Counted from the first letter of the stretch, positions 6,472-15,531 are shown. The stretch is DNA of 46,782 bases from an uncultured Pseudomonadota bacterium (GCA_937138395.1 CAKZPB010000036.1:1-46782); one strand, 5' to 3'. Made by a program: numbers and translations. Notes: generated by a model from the letters alone, not told the origin.

Positions 6472-8828
6472 CCGTCTGCGGCCTCCACAACGCCCTTGTA
6501 GCCATCGACCGTGACGGTTGACAGGTGCTGCATCCGTTGCATCGCGTCAGCGACGCCCGTCACTGCCGGTATGCCGAACTCGCGGGCAACGATCGCTGCG
6601 TGCGACAACACGCCACCTTTCTCGAGCACGATGCCACTACAAAGCGTTAGCAGCGCAGTCCAACCGGGATCAACCGCATAGGCGACGAGAATATCACCGG
6701 GCTCGAACGGATCGGACAATGGGCAGCGGACGACGCGAACGCGACCGGTCGCACGACCGGTTGCAACGGGAATGCCGCTAATGGCGCCATCGGCAGACGG
6801 TGCTGCCGGCAGCGCGGAGCGCACCCCGCGACCCGCATCCACGAACACGAGTTCGGGTAGTCGCTCATTTCGCGCTTCATCCAGCGCCAAGGCACGTGCG
6901 TTGACTGTTGCATCAACTGACTGGTCGAGATGTCCGCGGCCCGCGGCGAGTTCCCGCAGCTCGGACCAGCGCAACAGAAAAATACGCTGTGGGTCATCCA
7001 GTTGTCCGGCTTCGACCAAATGCTGACCGATCGCAAGAAACAGCTGGCGCAGCTCGCCGAATAACAAACTGCGGACTATGCGACCGCGCTCACGAAGGCC
7101 GATCGCCCGCCGGGCCCGGTTCCTGAGCATACGCAGCATCGGTCCGTAGGCCTTGTGATCGTTGCTTTCGTCCGCTGCGTGGACCCTGCCGACAGGTTTG
7201 GAAACCGAACGCTGCACCAGCGACCAGTACAGGGAAGGGTTTTCCTCGAACGTTGGTGAGACCAGTTGGCAGTCGTGGTAACAGCGCGACCCGAACGAAT
7301 CCATGAACTGTTCGTATAACTGTCGTCCATCACGCCCGATTTCCGTCAGCACAGCAGCGGTATTCCCGGTCTCGAGCGCCGCCTGTGCTGCGGGTCGGTG
7401 ACGAATCAGGTCGGCCATCGACTGGACCAGCGAGGCCTGTTGTGCACTTTCTGCACCGACGCCGCCAAGGTCACGCAACACGGCATTACGTTCAATGCCT
7501 GCGCGTTGAGCAGACGCTGCGAAGAGTGCCGGGAAGATCAGCACTTCAAGATCGGCTACGCACTGGGCATGATATTCCCTTCTGGCAAAACCGAGCAGTG
7601 CCTCGACATGCTCAATCAGATCGCTAATCGGTTGTTCGGCGTAAGGCGTGCTTCGCCAGTCGCAGCGGGCGAGGTGGAATCTTCGCTGGAATCGCCTCAC
7701 CGTGTGGTCCGCGCGCAGGTGCTGGCCGAGCAGTCTCAGACCCAGCCCCAGAACCCGCCAGGGCTGACGCCAGCGCGCTGCAATCTGTTGGCTGACCGGG
7801 GGTGGTTTGAGCGTTAGCGGCACGCGCATACCCAGGAAATGCTCCATGCCCTTGCGCAGCGTATCGGCGCATGGAAAACAGGCTGTCAGTCCATACCAGG
7901 CACGAAGGTTGTAGTGCAATCGGCCCTGTACGGTGCCAACCCAGTCTCCGAGTTCCCGTTCGAAGTCCAGTGCCGATGATCCGGAAACGCCAGCCAGCGA
8001 AAGATAGCCACGCATATAGGCACTGTAGAATCGCCGAATCATGGACCAGGCCAGGGGCGCAAGGGGCTCCGGAAAGTTCTCGTTCAGATTCACGCTCGAC
8101 CAGGCGCTTACACCAGGTCGCTCAATGGCTGTAATGGGCCGCGCCTGGACCAGCAGCAGACCACTCGCGTCGACGCACCACTCCACATCCACTGGAGTAC
8201 CGAGATGGCGTTCAATGCTCAGGGCGGCCGCGACCAACTTCGGCATTTCAGCGGCCAGTGTTTGCGGCAATGTTGCGTCCATTTGTCCGCTGGCCCGATC
8301 GATCCGGACCCGCCGAGCATCTTCCCGTCCGGCAATGCGGGCGTCACCAAGACCCTCGCCCCACTCGCATACCAGCGCGTCGGTGTCGCGCAGTGTTGGG
8401 TCGAGCGTGAACAGCACGCCGGCAAACCGGGGCTTGACCTGCTGCTGCACGATGACACCCATCGTGGCCTCCGTTCGATCACCGGTAAAAATCTGTTCGC
8501 CGCTGGCCACCACGCGTTTGATTGCGTCGGGCAGCGCGCTGCCCGGCACGTTCAGCTCACTGTGAAACTGGCCGGCCATTGCACAGTCGAGCCCGTCTTC
8601 GATCGTGCTGGAGGAGCGGACGGCGAAACGTTCACCCGGCAGGCGTTCGACCAGTACGTCAACGGCCCGTTGAAGCGAACCGGAACCGGCATGTGCCGCA
8701 CCGGCGATGACGCCCCAATCCGGTACCGGCAGACCCAGGCTTCGTATGGTCTTGAGACCCACAGCCTTGGCGCCCACAGCAGTCGATCGATAGGGGCCAT
8801 GATCAGGCCACAGCACGCGGGCACTCAT
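6468..8828 (-). CDS. Rifampin-phosphotransferase/PEP-synthase-like dikinase
   Basis: A 786-residue protein with the layout of the PEP-synthase/rifampin phosphotransferase superfamily. The N-terminal ATP-grasp part shows GAKAVGLKTIRSLGLPVP (19-36), VRSSSTIEDG (70-79), AMAGQFHSELNV (83-94) and DVEWCVDASGLLLVQARPIT (214-233). A middle domain opens with NLNENFPEPLAPLAWS (247-262). The C-terminal swivelling domain carries the phospho-acceptor histidine His743 in KGGVLSHAAIVARE. The PEP/pyruvate-binding barrel of true PEP synthase is missing, as in rifampin phosphotransferase. Such enzymes move the beta-phosphate of ATP through the histidine to an alcohol. The ATG at 8828 was selected over the upstream frame because it overlaps the previous stop by four bases (ATGA). 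In this operon the acceptor is likely an isoprenoid or lipid alcohol; this is inference. Confidence 0.85.
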   Translation of the reverse strand: MSARVLWPDHGPYRSTAVGAKAVGLKTIRSLGLPVPDWGVIAGAAHAGSGSLQRAVDVLVERLPGERFAVRSSSTIEDGLDCAMAGQFHSELNVPGSALPDAIKRVVASGEQIFTGDRTEATMGVIVQQQVKPRFAGVLFTLDPTLRDTDALVCEWGEGLGDARIAGREDARRVRIDRASGQMDATLPQTLAAEMPKLVAAALSIERHLGTPVDVEWCVDASGLLLVQARPITAIERPGVSAWSSVNLNENFPEPLAPLAWSMIRRFYSAYMRGYLSLAGVSGSSALDFERELGDWVGTVQGRLHYNLRAWYGLTACFPCADTLRKGMEHFLGMRVPLTLKPPPVSQQIAARWRQPWRVLGLGLRLLGQHLRADHTVRRFQRRFHLARCDWRSTPYAEQPISDLIEHVEALLGFARREYHAQCVADLEVLIFPALFAASAQRAGIERNAVLRDLGGVGAESAQQASLVQSMADLIRHRPAAQAALETGNTAAVLTEIGRDGRQLYEQFMDSFGSRCYHDCQLVSPTFEENPSLYWSLVQRSVSKPVGRVHAADESNDHKAYGPMLRMLRNRARRAIGLRERGRIVRSLLFGELRQLFLAIGQHLVEAGQLDDPQRIFLLRWSELRELAAGRGHLDQSVDATVNARALALDEARNERLPELVFVDAGRGVRSALPAAPSADGAISGIPVATGRATGRVRVVRCPLSDPFEPGDILVAYAVDPGWTALLTLCSGIVLEKGGVLSHAAIVAREFGIPAVTGVADAMQRMQHLSTVTVDGYKGVVEAADG

Positions 8829-11224
8829 GCTGCACGCTCCAGCACGATGCCGGATTGAAGCAGCGAACCCATGTTGGCAAGCACCGGTGGGAACCACGCC
8901 AATCCAAGGGCCTCACGGAGCAGCGCTAGCGGCACTGTCCGACTCAGAAACAGCTCGCCGGCAACAGACATGAGTTCGCGGCGGAATGCCCATTGAGACG
9001 GCGCATCCGGCAACACCTCAGTCAGTGCATCGTGATAATGACGAACACCATCCTCGAAGCCTGCCTGAAAATGCGTCGGTGCGAGCACGTGCGTCAGAAA
9101 CTCGATCACATCACGCTGCGGCGCACCCCAGGTGACGAACTCCCAGTCATAAAAAACCGGCTCTAGTCCTTGTTTTGTGCTGCGCAGGCAAATGTTGCGC
9201 GTGCTGAGGTCGTTGTGTATGACGGTCCGGAAGCGAACGTCACTGGCACAGTCAGCTGCCTGATTTTCCGAAATCAACCAGGCATGCACGGCAGCGGGCA
9301 GGGTGATTTCGCTGGAATCAATTGCCCGGGCGAGCAGGCGATGGCGAAGTTCGCGGCCCACTGCATGGCAGGCCTTGTCCTCTGGTTCTCTGACCCTGTC
9401 CATCCATGCGGGACGGTGTTGCCAGCCCAGCGCGTGGAATCGAGCCATTGCAGTCAAGGTGATGTGCATTTCTTCTCTTGTCCAGGGTTGTCCGGGCGCA
9501 AGGTGTCTGCAGCCTTCAAGATCTTCGAGTGCAATGGTGTAGGCCGGAGAGGGGTGATTTCCAGACGCGGGCTCGCTCAGTCCCAGGGCTTCTGGCATAT
9601 AGGCCCGATAGGCGGTGTCGGCATGGCGGTAAAAGGCCCATTCGCGGCCAGCAGAACCGCCAAGATCCAGCGAGTCCAGACCGCCTTCAAGCAACCCGGT
9701 CAGGCTGTCATCACCCGCGATAGTGGCAAGACATTGCGCCAGCGGACCTGTGCCGTCGACCGGCACGCTGTGCTTGACCACGGCTACGCGCGGTTGTTGT
9801 TCGCCTTGGACGTGCATGCGGCATCGCGACAACGAACCACCGCCGACGCGTGATCGGATTCGACACATCACATCATCGGTTGAATCCAGCGGGCTTTGCT
9901 CAAACCGGTTCAGCGATTCGGGATCGATGCCGACCAGGCGGGCAACGTCATCCTGTGTGCTCGACGCGGGTGGCGGGTTGCGGCCCAGTCGTTGATGTGC
10001 CGAAGCAAACTGACCGCCAGCAATGGCACCGCCGGTGGAGAGATCGAGCGCAAGACAGGCTGCAGCCACGATGGCCGCCAGTCGAACGGCGCCACCGGAG
10101 CCCTGGCAGCCGACCAGAGACAAACACTCGGCCTGCGTAGGAAGGCCGGTCCCGCCTCCGACAGAACCGACAGGCAACGACGGCAAATGGGCGGCGATCG
10201 CGATCCCGCCGTCGGCCGGTGTTACCTGAAAGAAGCCGCCACTGGCCTCGTGCACACTGGCCACATCCTGGCCACAGGCAAGAAAAATACCGGCGATGGC
10301 ATTGGCAAAATTCACATTGAATGCCGCCAGGCCTGCATGGGCCGCACCCGCCTGTGCGACCTGGTAAGCATCGAGGAATGTCGACGCGTCGACGCCAAAG
10401 AAACGCTTCAGCAAACGCTCCGGAATCACGCAGCGCGCGGTCACTGCGTGGCCTCGCCCAAGCGTCAGGGATCGTCCGGAGAGCTTCTTGTCAGCAGAAA
10501 GATTCCCTTCGATCTGGTAGCGTTCAAAGCCAAGAGATGGGTCGAGCTCCAGCTGCTGCTTGATCCACTCACAGGCGCCCCAGGTGCAAGCAGTGACCAT
10601 GTTCTGGCCCGCTGCGTCCCGGGTCGAGAAGGCAAATTCCACGTGCACGGTTCGATCGAATACGACCGTTTCGAGCTGCAGGAGCCGGGCGTGTCCCGAA
10701 CATGCTTCTGCTTGATGCCGAATCTGGTCCTTGTGTTCGTCAATCCACCGTTCAAGCTCCAGCGCCTGGCCAAAGGATTGGCAAACAAACACCGGTGCCC
10801 GGCTGATGCGCTGACCACGAGCATGAACCTGAATGCCACCGGCAAGGTTGCAAATCAATGCGCCTCGATGCAGCGAACGCACCAGCGCACCCTCGGTCGT
10901 TGCCAGTGGCAATGGAACATGGTCATCGATGCCAGCTCCGATCACGTGCAGGGGGCCGGCGATGCCCACAGGGACTTGCAAGGTGCCAATAAAATTCTCG
11001 ATATTGCCTGCGCACGCTTCGGCATTGAGATGGCCGCGGAACAATTCGTTCGAGTGGCTGCCAGTGACTGCGTTCAACCAGCGGCGACGCAGGCCCACTT
11101 CCTCAGGTCCGAAATGCCGCTTCAGGCTTGCAGCCGGCATACGGTCGCGTCGAACGCGTGCCTGTCCTGCATTGGACGCGCCAGGTCTGGCCTTCCACTC
11201 CGTTTGATTGGTTCGAATCGTCAT
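8825..11224 (-). CDS. Class I HMG-CoA reductase fused to APH/choline-kinase-like domain
   Basis: A 799-residue two-domain protein. Residues about 30-420 are a class I HMG-CoA reductase, which makes mevalonate with NADPH: PVGIAGPL (85-92), PLATTEGALV (105-114), DAAGQNM (203-209), EGNLSADKK (239-247), GQDVASVHEASG (318-329), GSVGGGTGLPTQAE (353-366) and SAHQRLGRN (408-416). The catalytic set Glu111, Lys246, Asp320 and His410 is present. There is no N-terminal membrane region. Residues about 475-799 form an aminoglycoside-phosphotransferase/choline-kinase-type fold: AVVKH with Lys484, the catalytic loop VIHNDLSTRNICL (His670, Asp672, Asn677) and metal-binding FYDWE (Asp693). The two domains share one uninterrupted frame. 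A strong GAGGAG sits 8 bases before the ATG. This gene heads the operon. The kinase substrate (mevalonate, a prenyl alcohol or another product) is unknown. Confidence 0.88.
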   Translation of the reverse strand: MTIRTNQTEWKARPGASNAGQARVRRDRMPAASLKRHFGPEEVGLRRRWLNAVTGSHSNELFRGHLNAEACAGNIENFIGTLQVPVGIAGPLHVIGAGIDDHVPLPLATTEGALVRSLHRGALICNLAGGIQVHARGQRISRAPVFVCQSFGQALELERWIDEHKDQIRHQAEACSGHARLLQLETVVFDRTVHVEFAFSTRDAAGQNMVTACTWGACEWIKQQLELDPSLGFERYQIEGNLSADKKLSGRSLTLGRGHAVTARCVIPERLLKRFFGVDASTFLDAYQVAQAGAAHAGLAAFNVNFANAIAGIFLACGQDVASVHEASGGFFQVTPADGGIAIAAHLPSLPVGSVGGGTGLPTQAECLSLVGCQGSGGAVRLAAIVAAACLALDLSTGGAIAGGQFASAHQRLGRNPPPASSTQDDVARLVGIDPESLNRFEQSPLDSTDDVMCRIRSRVGGGSLSRCRMHVQGEQQPRVAVVKHSVPVDGTGPLAQCLATIAGDDSLTGLLEGGLDSLDLGGSAGREWAFYRHADTAYRAYMPEALGLSEPASGNHPSPAYTIALEDLEGCRHLAPGQPWTREEMHITLTAMARFHALGWQHRPAWMDRVREPEDKACHAVGRELRHRLLARAIDSSEITLPAAVHAWLISENQAADCASDVRFRTVIHNDLSTRNICLRSTKQGLEPVFYDWEFVTWGAPQRDVIEFLTHVLAPTHFQAGFEDGVRHYHDALTEVLPDAPSQWAFRRELMSVAGELFLSRTVPLALLREALGLAWFPPVLANMGSLLQSGIVLERAA

Positions 11225-11423
11225 GCTCGAGGCTCCTCAAGAAAATTATGGTTCGCGAGGTTCATACGTGAGCGAATCGGCTTGTGTGTCATCGGCGAAC
11301 AGCTGCGCCCGGCTCACAAGGGTTGAACAGCCGCCTTTTCCTGGCGGCTGCCGATGATGAGCGGGGGTCTTATACTTGCAAGCAGGCTGATCGATTGCCG
11401 GTTTTGATTATTGGAGCTTAGCC
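11225..11423. promoter_or_regulatory. Divergent promoter region with inverted repeat
   Basis: The 199 bases between the HMG-CoA reductase operon (minus) and the Ser/Thr kinase gene (plus) must hold both promoters. A perfect inverted repeat CAGCCGCC/GGCGGCTG lies at 11328-11335 and 11343-11350 with a 7-base spacer. It has no run of T after either arm, so an operator is as likely as a terminator. A TATACT at about 11371-11376 could be the kinase -10. GGAG at 11413-11416 serves the kinase ATG, and GAGGAG serves the reductase ATG on the other strand. Confidence 0.45.
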
Positions 11424-13859
11424 ATGCCAGCAAAATCATTGCGCGAATGGTTTGATGCGTACTGTGACGCAGATCCCGCTGACCGTGAATCAATATTGCG
11501 CAAGGTCGAGGCTGAAGATGTGGTGTTAGCCGGGCGGTTGCGTGAATTGATCGCTGCGGATACTGATGACGCGACAATCGCTGCCGCACCGTCGATACTG
11601 GCGACGGCCGAGCCGGGGCGTCTTATCGGCGATTTCCGTATTGCGGAACTGCTGGGATCCGGCGGCATGGGCAGCGTCTTCCTGGCTGATCAGGTGCATC
11701 CTGTCCAGCGCCGGGTCGCGCTGAAAGTGATGCCCTGGCAAGCCGGCCTGGATCCGGAACAGCGCTTGCGTTTCACGGCAGAGCGGCAGGCCCTGGCAAG
11801 CCTGTCTCATCCCAATGTGGCCAGTTTCTATGCTGCTGGCGAGACCGAGGATGGTCTCGCTTTTTTTGCAATGGAGCATGTGAACGGCCAACATATTGAT
11901 GACTACTGTCAGGCACATCAGCTCGATATCCGTGCACGCCTCGAGTTGATGCTGCAGGTGTGTGCTGGCGTGACTCACGCGCACCGTAAAGGGGTCATTC
12001 ATCGTGATATGAAGCCGGCCAATATTCTGGTTTCTGGTGATGCCGAACAGCCAGTGGTCAAGATCATCGATTTCGGGATCGCAAAAGCTACCGCGGGGCT
12101 TCGGCCTGAGACCTTCGAGACGCATGCCGGACGAATTATCGGCACGCTGAACTACATGAGTCCGGAGCAGGCACGAGGTGATTCCAGTGCCGACACCAGA
12201 GTCGATGTCTATGCGTTGGGCGCACTGCTGTATCGACTGCTGATCGGGCGAACGCCGCTTGACAGCCAGCCGGGTGATCAAAACCTTGTCGAAATTTTAA
12301 AAAAACTTGAGCGAGAGGACCCGCGCCGGCCCTCGGAACTAGTATCAAAGCATGGTGCGGCAAGCGTTCTAGGTGTTGAGGATTCCTATGCCCTGTCGTC
12401 CAGATTGCGTGGCGATCTTGATTGGATATGTCTGCGCGCAGTAGAACGTGACCCGGCTCGACGCTACGGATCGGCAGAAGATTTGGCGCGTGATTTGCGC
12501 GCATTTCTGGAGGATCGTCCGGTTGAAGCGCGCCCGCCGACGTTGTCGTATCGCTGGTCCAAATTCTTCGCTCGTAACCGGGCGCCAGTCATCACCTTTG
12601 CCTCGATCCTGTTTGCCGCGGTATTGACTGCCGCGTGGTCCTATCATCAGGCGCGTCTGGTGCGAATTGAAGCGGCCACCGCCAACGAAGTCATCGCACT
12701 GATGCGGGAAGCATTTTCGGCTGCCGACCCAAGCCACGGACCTGAGCTCGGCGTTGAAGACGTCCTCGATCGGGCAGCAGCCAATCTGGAATCTCTGCAG
12801 CAAGCGAATCCGGCGCGAGCCCGGCTGGCGATGGAATTGGGTGATGTGTATACCAACCTTGGAATGCCCGATAAGGCGCTGCCGCTCTGGGAGTCCGCTC
12901 TGAACTTGACGATTGACCTCGAGTCAGCCGACAGTGACGAGGCTGTTAGAGCGCTTCAGGGCAAGGCCATGGCGCTCAGAGACCTGTCACGTTTCGAGGA
13001 ATCCGAAGAAGCCCTGCTTGAAGTGCTGGCACTGGTTGAGGCCAGCAAGGGGACGGAAAGTCGAGAAGCGTTGCATTCGCGCATCAATCTGGCCGGTCAC
13101 TACCAGGAGCAGCGGCTTCATGATCGTGCCAGGCCCCTGCTCGAAGAGGCCTTAACAATTGCTCGAGCACTATATGGCGATGACCATCGCGATCCGCTGC
13201 GTATTGCCGCCAACCTGGCGGTTGCAGTCAAATATGACGACCCCGAGCGTGCAATTGAGTTAACTGAATATGCGCTGGATGGACTTGCGCAACAGCCGGA
13301 TTCCGATCGAATCATGCTGCTTGGACTGGAATTCAATCTGACCACGCTGTACAAGCGAGTTGGACGATTATCCGAGGCGATGGACCGAACCGGATCACTC
13401 TACGAACGTGCGCTGAATATCCTTGATCCAGCCCATCCCATGGTATTGATGATCCGCGAGCAACAGGGCCACCTGTTCGCGGCTGCAGGCGAGGCTGAAC
13501 AAGCCGTGTCAGTGATCGAGGAGGTGCTTGCCCAGCGACAGAGACAGGTGGGGCCTGAGCATCTGGACACTTTGCGCCTGGAGGCCAATCTGATCGAATT
13601 CCAGGCCGCTACCGACACCGACGTTGCCGAACTGGCCAACGCAATCGACGGGCTGCTTGTGAGGCTTGATGTACTGGTCGAGCCTGAGAGCGAGATTATG
13701 CGCCAGGTGTGGCTTAACGCCGTTGAATTGAATTTCAGGGCAGGCAGGCTTGACCGCGCGTCCGAGTTGCTCGATGCGGGCGTATTACAAGAAGACGAGC
13801 TTGAACGGCTCAGGCAACGCAAGTCCACTGCTGCCTGGATGGCTCAAAGGGTCAACTGA
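11424..13859 (+). CDS. Membrane Ser/Thr protein kinase with TPR sensor half
   Basis: An 811-residue PknB-like kinase. After an 65-residue helical N-terminus, the kinase domain runs from about 70 to 365: glycine loop LLGSGGMGSVF (77-87), ATP-binding Lys101, catalytic HRDMKPAN (193-200), DFG at 216-218 and activation-segment end YMSPEQARG. A single transmembrane helix lies at about 388-406, and residues 420-800 are tetratricopeptide-like helical repeats, which would be periplasmic. Its activity would transmit an envelope signal by phosphorylating cytosolic targets. GGAG seven bases before the ATG supports the start. It is transcribed away from the isoprenoid operon and followed 98 bases later by a sterol-desaturase-type gene. 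The ECF sigma factor at 14763-15356 lies close by; such kinases are often encoded beside this sigma class, so a regulatory pair is plausible. Confidence 0.9.
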   Translation: MPAKSLREWFDAYCDADPADRESILRKVEAEDVVLAGRLRELIAADTDDATIAAAPSILATAEPGRLIGDFRIAELLGSGGMGSVFLADQVHPVQRRVALKVMPWQAGLDPEQRLRFTAERQALASLSHPNVASFYAAGETEDGLAFFAMEHVNGQHIDDYCQAHQLDIRARLELMLQVCAGVTHAHRKGVIHRDMKPANILVSGDAEQPVVKIIDFGIAKATAGLRPETFETHAGRIIGTLNYMSPEQARGDSSADTRVDVYALGALLYRLLIGRTPLDSQPGDQNLVEILKKLEREDPRRPSELVSKHGAASVLGVEDSYALSSRLRGDLDWICLRAVERDPARRYGSAEDLARDLRAFLEDRPVEARPPTLSYRWSKFFARNRAPVITFASILFAAVLTAAWSYHQARLVRIEAATANEVIALMREAFSAADPSHGPELGVEDVLDRAAANLESLQQANPARARLAMELGDVYTNLGMPDKALPLWESALNLTIDLESADSDEAVRALQGKAMALRDLSRFEESEEALLEVLALVEASKGTESREALHSRINLAGHYQEQRLHDRARPLLEEALTIARALYGDDHRDPLRIAANLAVAVKYDDPERAIELTEYALDGLAQQPDSDRIMLLGLEFNLTTLYKRVGRLSEAMDRTGSLYERALNILDPAHPMVLMIREQQGHLFAAAGEAEQAVSVIEEVLAQRQRQVGPEHLDTLRLEANLIEFQAATDTDVAELANAIDGLLVRLDVLVEPESEIMRQVWLNAVELNFRAGRLDRASELLDAGVLQEDELERLRQRKSTAAWMAQRVN

Positions 13860-13957
13860 CATTATTCAGCTTTGATAGGTTTTCAAGATGGTTCCCGTAT
13901 GGGTCTCCTGCCCGGTCGAACAACCGGATGATTCGGTCATGTCAACAGGAGAACACC

Positions 13958-14743
13958 ATGCCTACACCACTCGAACTAGTACTACACCCGGTCAACCTGA
14001 CCATCCTCGCCTTGTATGGCGCACTTGCGCTGGCTGAATTCTTGAAGCCGGCGCGCAAACTGCCTGGACAACCCTGGTGGCGAGTCCGCGGGATGCTGGC
14101 GTTTGCACTTTTTTTCTTTGCTTCTAGCTATCTGCCCCTGATCTGGGACGGCTGGTTGGCCCGTTTTCAGGTCCTGGATCTGACAGGCTTGCCGTTTGCG
14201 CTGCAATTTGCGATCGGCTTTCTGGTCTATGAACTTGCTGTTTACACTTGGCATCGCTGTCTGCATGAATCGGACTTCCTGTGGCGGTATTTTCACCAAT
14301 TTCACCACAGCGCCGAACGCCTGGACACCTTCGGTGCTTTCTGGTTCTCACCACTGGATATGTTCGGATGGATCGTGCTTGGCAGTCTCGCGCTGGTTCT
14401 GTTTGTTGGTGTCGGCCCTCAAGCGGCCACGGCAATCATTCTGTTGACCACTTTCCTGTCGATTTTCACCCACGCCAATATTCGAACACCGCGTTGGTTG
14501 GGTTATTTGATTCAGCGCCCGGAAAGCCACGGCGTGCATCACGCTCGCGGATTTCACCGGCGAAATTACTGCGATCTGCCGGTGATCGACGCCATTTTTG
14601 GCACGCTCGAGAATCCAGTCGAACACCGCGAGCAGTTTGGTCTGGTAGACGGCGGTTCCATGCGTATCGGTACGATGCTTCTGGGTCGCGATATCACGCG
14701 TGCTGGGCCGGTAGAGGAAAAAGCATCGGCCGGTATCAGCTGA
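13958..14743 (+). CDS. Sterol desaturase/fatty acid hydroxylase-family protein
   Basis: A 261-residue integral membrane di-iron oxygenase of the sterol desaturase/fatty acid hydroxylase superfamily. The histidine clusters are in the expected order: HRCLH (His99, His103), HQFHH (His113, His116, His117), THANI (His172) and HGVHHARGFH (His191, His194, His195, His200). Hydrophobic helices lie at about residues 8-26, 47-62, 82-97 and 133-170. Members hydroxylate or desaturate sterols, carotenoids, fatty acids or alkylglycerols. The ATG at 13958 has AGGAG about 8 bases upstream. The gene converges with the ECF sigma gene; a hairpin separates them. It is only 2.7 kb from the isoprenoid-lipid operon, so a lipid-modification role in the same chemistry is conceivable but unproven. 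Confidence 0.87.
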   Translation: MPTPLELVLHPVNLTILALYGALALAEFLKPARKLPGQPWWRVRGMLAFALFFFASSYLPLIWDGWLARFQVLDLTGLPFALQFAIGFLVYELAVYTWHRCLHESDFLWRYFHQFHHSAERLDTFGAFWFSPLDMFGWIVLGSLALVLFVGVGPQAATAIILLTTFLSIFTHANIRTPRWLGYLIQRPESHGVHHARGFHRRNYCDLPVIDAIFGTLENPVEHREQFGLVDGGSMRIGTMLLGRDITRAGPVEEKASAGIS

Positions 14744-14749
14744 CCGGTT

Positions 14750-14778
14750 GGACCCCGTGGGACTAATCCCCGGGGTCC
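14750..14778. terminator. Hairpin between convergent genes
   Basis: GGACCCCG (14750-14757) pairs with CGGGGTCC (14771-14778) around a 13-base loop. It lies between the hydroxylase stop and the sigma factor stop, overlapping the last sigma codons. There is no T tract on either side, so it is a weak or bidirectional terminator candidate. Confidence 0.45.
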
Positions 14779-15356
14779 GGCACTCCACCCAGGTGATCGG
14801 CCAGCCAGGCACGCGCAAATCGCCAGTCACGGTTTGCTGTAGCCACGGATACTTCGGTGACGGCCGCCGCTTCTTCGATACTCAGGCCACCAAAGTATCG
14901 AAGTTCCAGGATGTCCGCCGAGCGCTCACTTTCAAGCCGCAGTTTTTCAATGGCCAGGCTGACATCGAACACATCTGTTCGATTGGACTGTCCGGGAATA
15001 CGTTCTTCGTCGAGCTCCACTGGCCGCTCGCCGCTACCGCGTTTTTCGCTCATTCGACGGCGCGCGTGATCGGCCATTACCTGACGCATGGCTTGTGCGC
15101 AGGCGCCAAAGAAATGGCGCCGATTCTCGAACTGATGTGCCGACCCTTCGAGTTTCAGATACAGCTCGGCGACCAGTTCGGTTGGCTGTAACGTGACCGG
15201 TGAACGCCGCAGCCAGGACGCCGCCTGGCGGCGCAGTTCACTATAAACCTGAGCATACAACGCCTCAAGCCCGCGTCCATCATCCGCAATACCTTGAAGT
15301 ACCCGGGTGAGTTCGGCGACTTCAGGACGGTCGCTGTTCTTGTCATCTTTGCGCAT
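14763..15356 (-). CDS. ECF-type RNA polymerase sigma factor
   Basis: A 197-residue ECF sigma factor. Region 2 spans about residues 28-110 (LYAQVYSELRRQAASWLRR, TELVAELYLKLEG, HFFGACAQAMRQVMADHARRR), and region 4 spans about 140-190 (ADILELRYFGGLSIEEAAAV then SVATANRDWRFARAWL). It belongs to the sigma-70 ECF-like subclass that commonly accompanies TPR-containing Ser/Thr kinases. The ATG at 15356 is chosen because AAGGAG precedes it by about 8 bases. A longer frame to 15470 has no ribosome site. No anti-sigma gene is adjacent, consistent with kinase-based control in this subclass. The kinase at 11424-13859 is the nearest candidate partner. It is divergent from the export operon; the shared 325-base region contains a dyad and a sigma54 promoter belonging to that operon. 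Confidence 0.87.
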   Translation of the reverse strand: MRKDDKNSDRPEVAELTRVLQGIADDGRGLEALYAQVYSELRRQAASWLRRSPVTLQPTELVAELYLKLEGSAHQFENRRHFFGACAQAMRQVMADHARRRMSEKRGSGERPVELDEERIPGQSNRTDVFDVSLAIEKLRLESERSADILELRYFGGLSIEEAAAVTEVSVATANRDWRFARAWLADHLGGVPDPGD

Positions 15357-15531
15357 CGCCAATCTCCTTGTGTGAGTCGCTGGCTGCATCGACACAGGCA
15401 GATCATAAGGCAAATGATCAGTGCTTGCGAAAAGGGTCCATTGATTGGGCCAAACGATAGCACCTCTCAATCCGGCCTGATCCAGACGCCAAGTATTACG
15501 CTCAGGGAGTCAGTCACGTGATTGATCATGT

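Noticed and set aside
8205-8858. 217-codon plus-strand frame opposite the dikinase gene
   Set aside because: Antisense shadow of a well-supported PEP-synthase-like gene.
9896-11326. 476-codon plus-strand frame opposite the HMG-CoA reductase-kinase gene
   Set aside because: It is antisense to a gene with intact catalytic motifs, shows no family features and has shadow-type composition.
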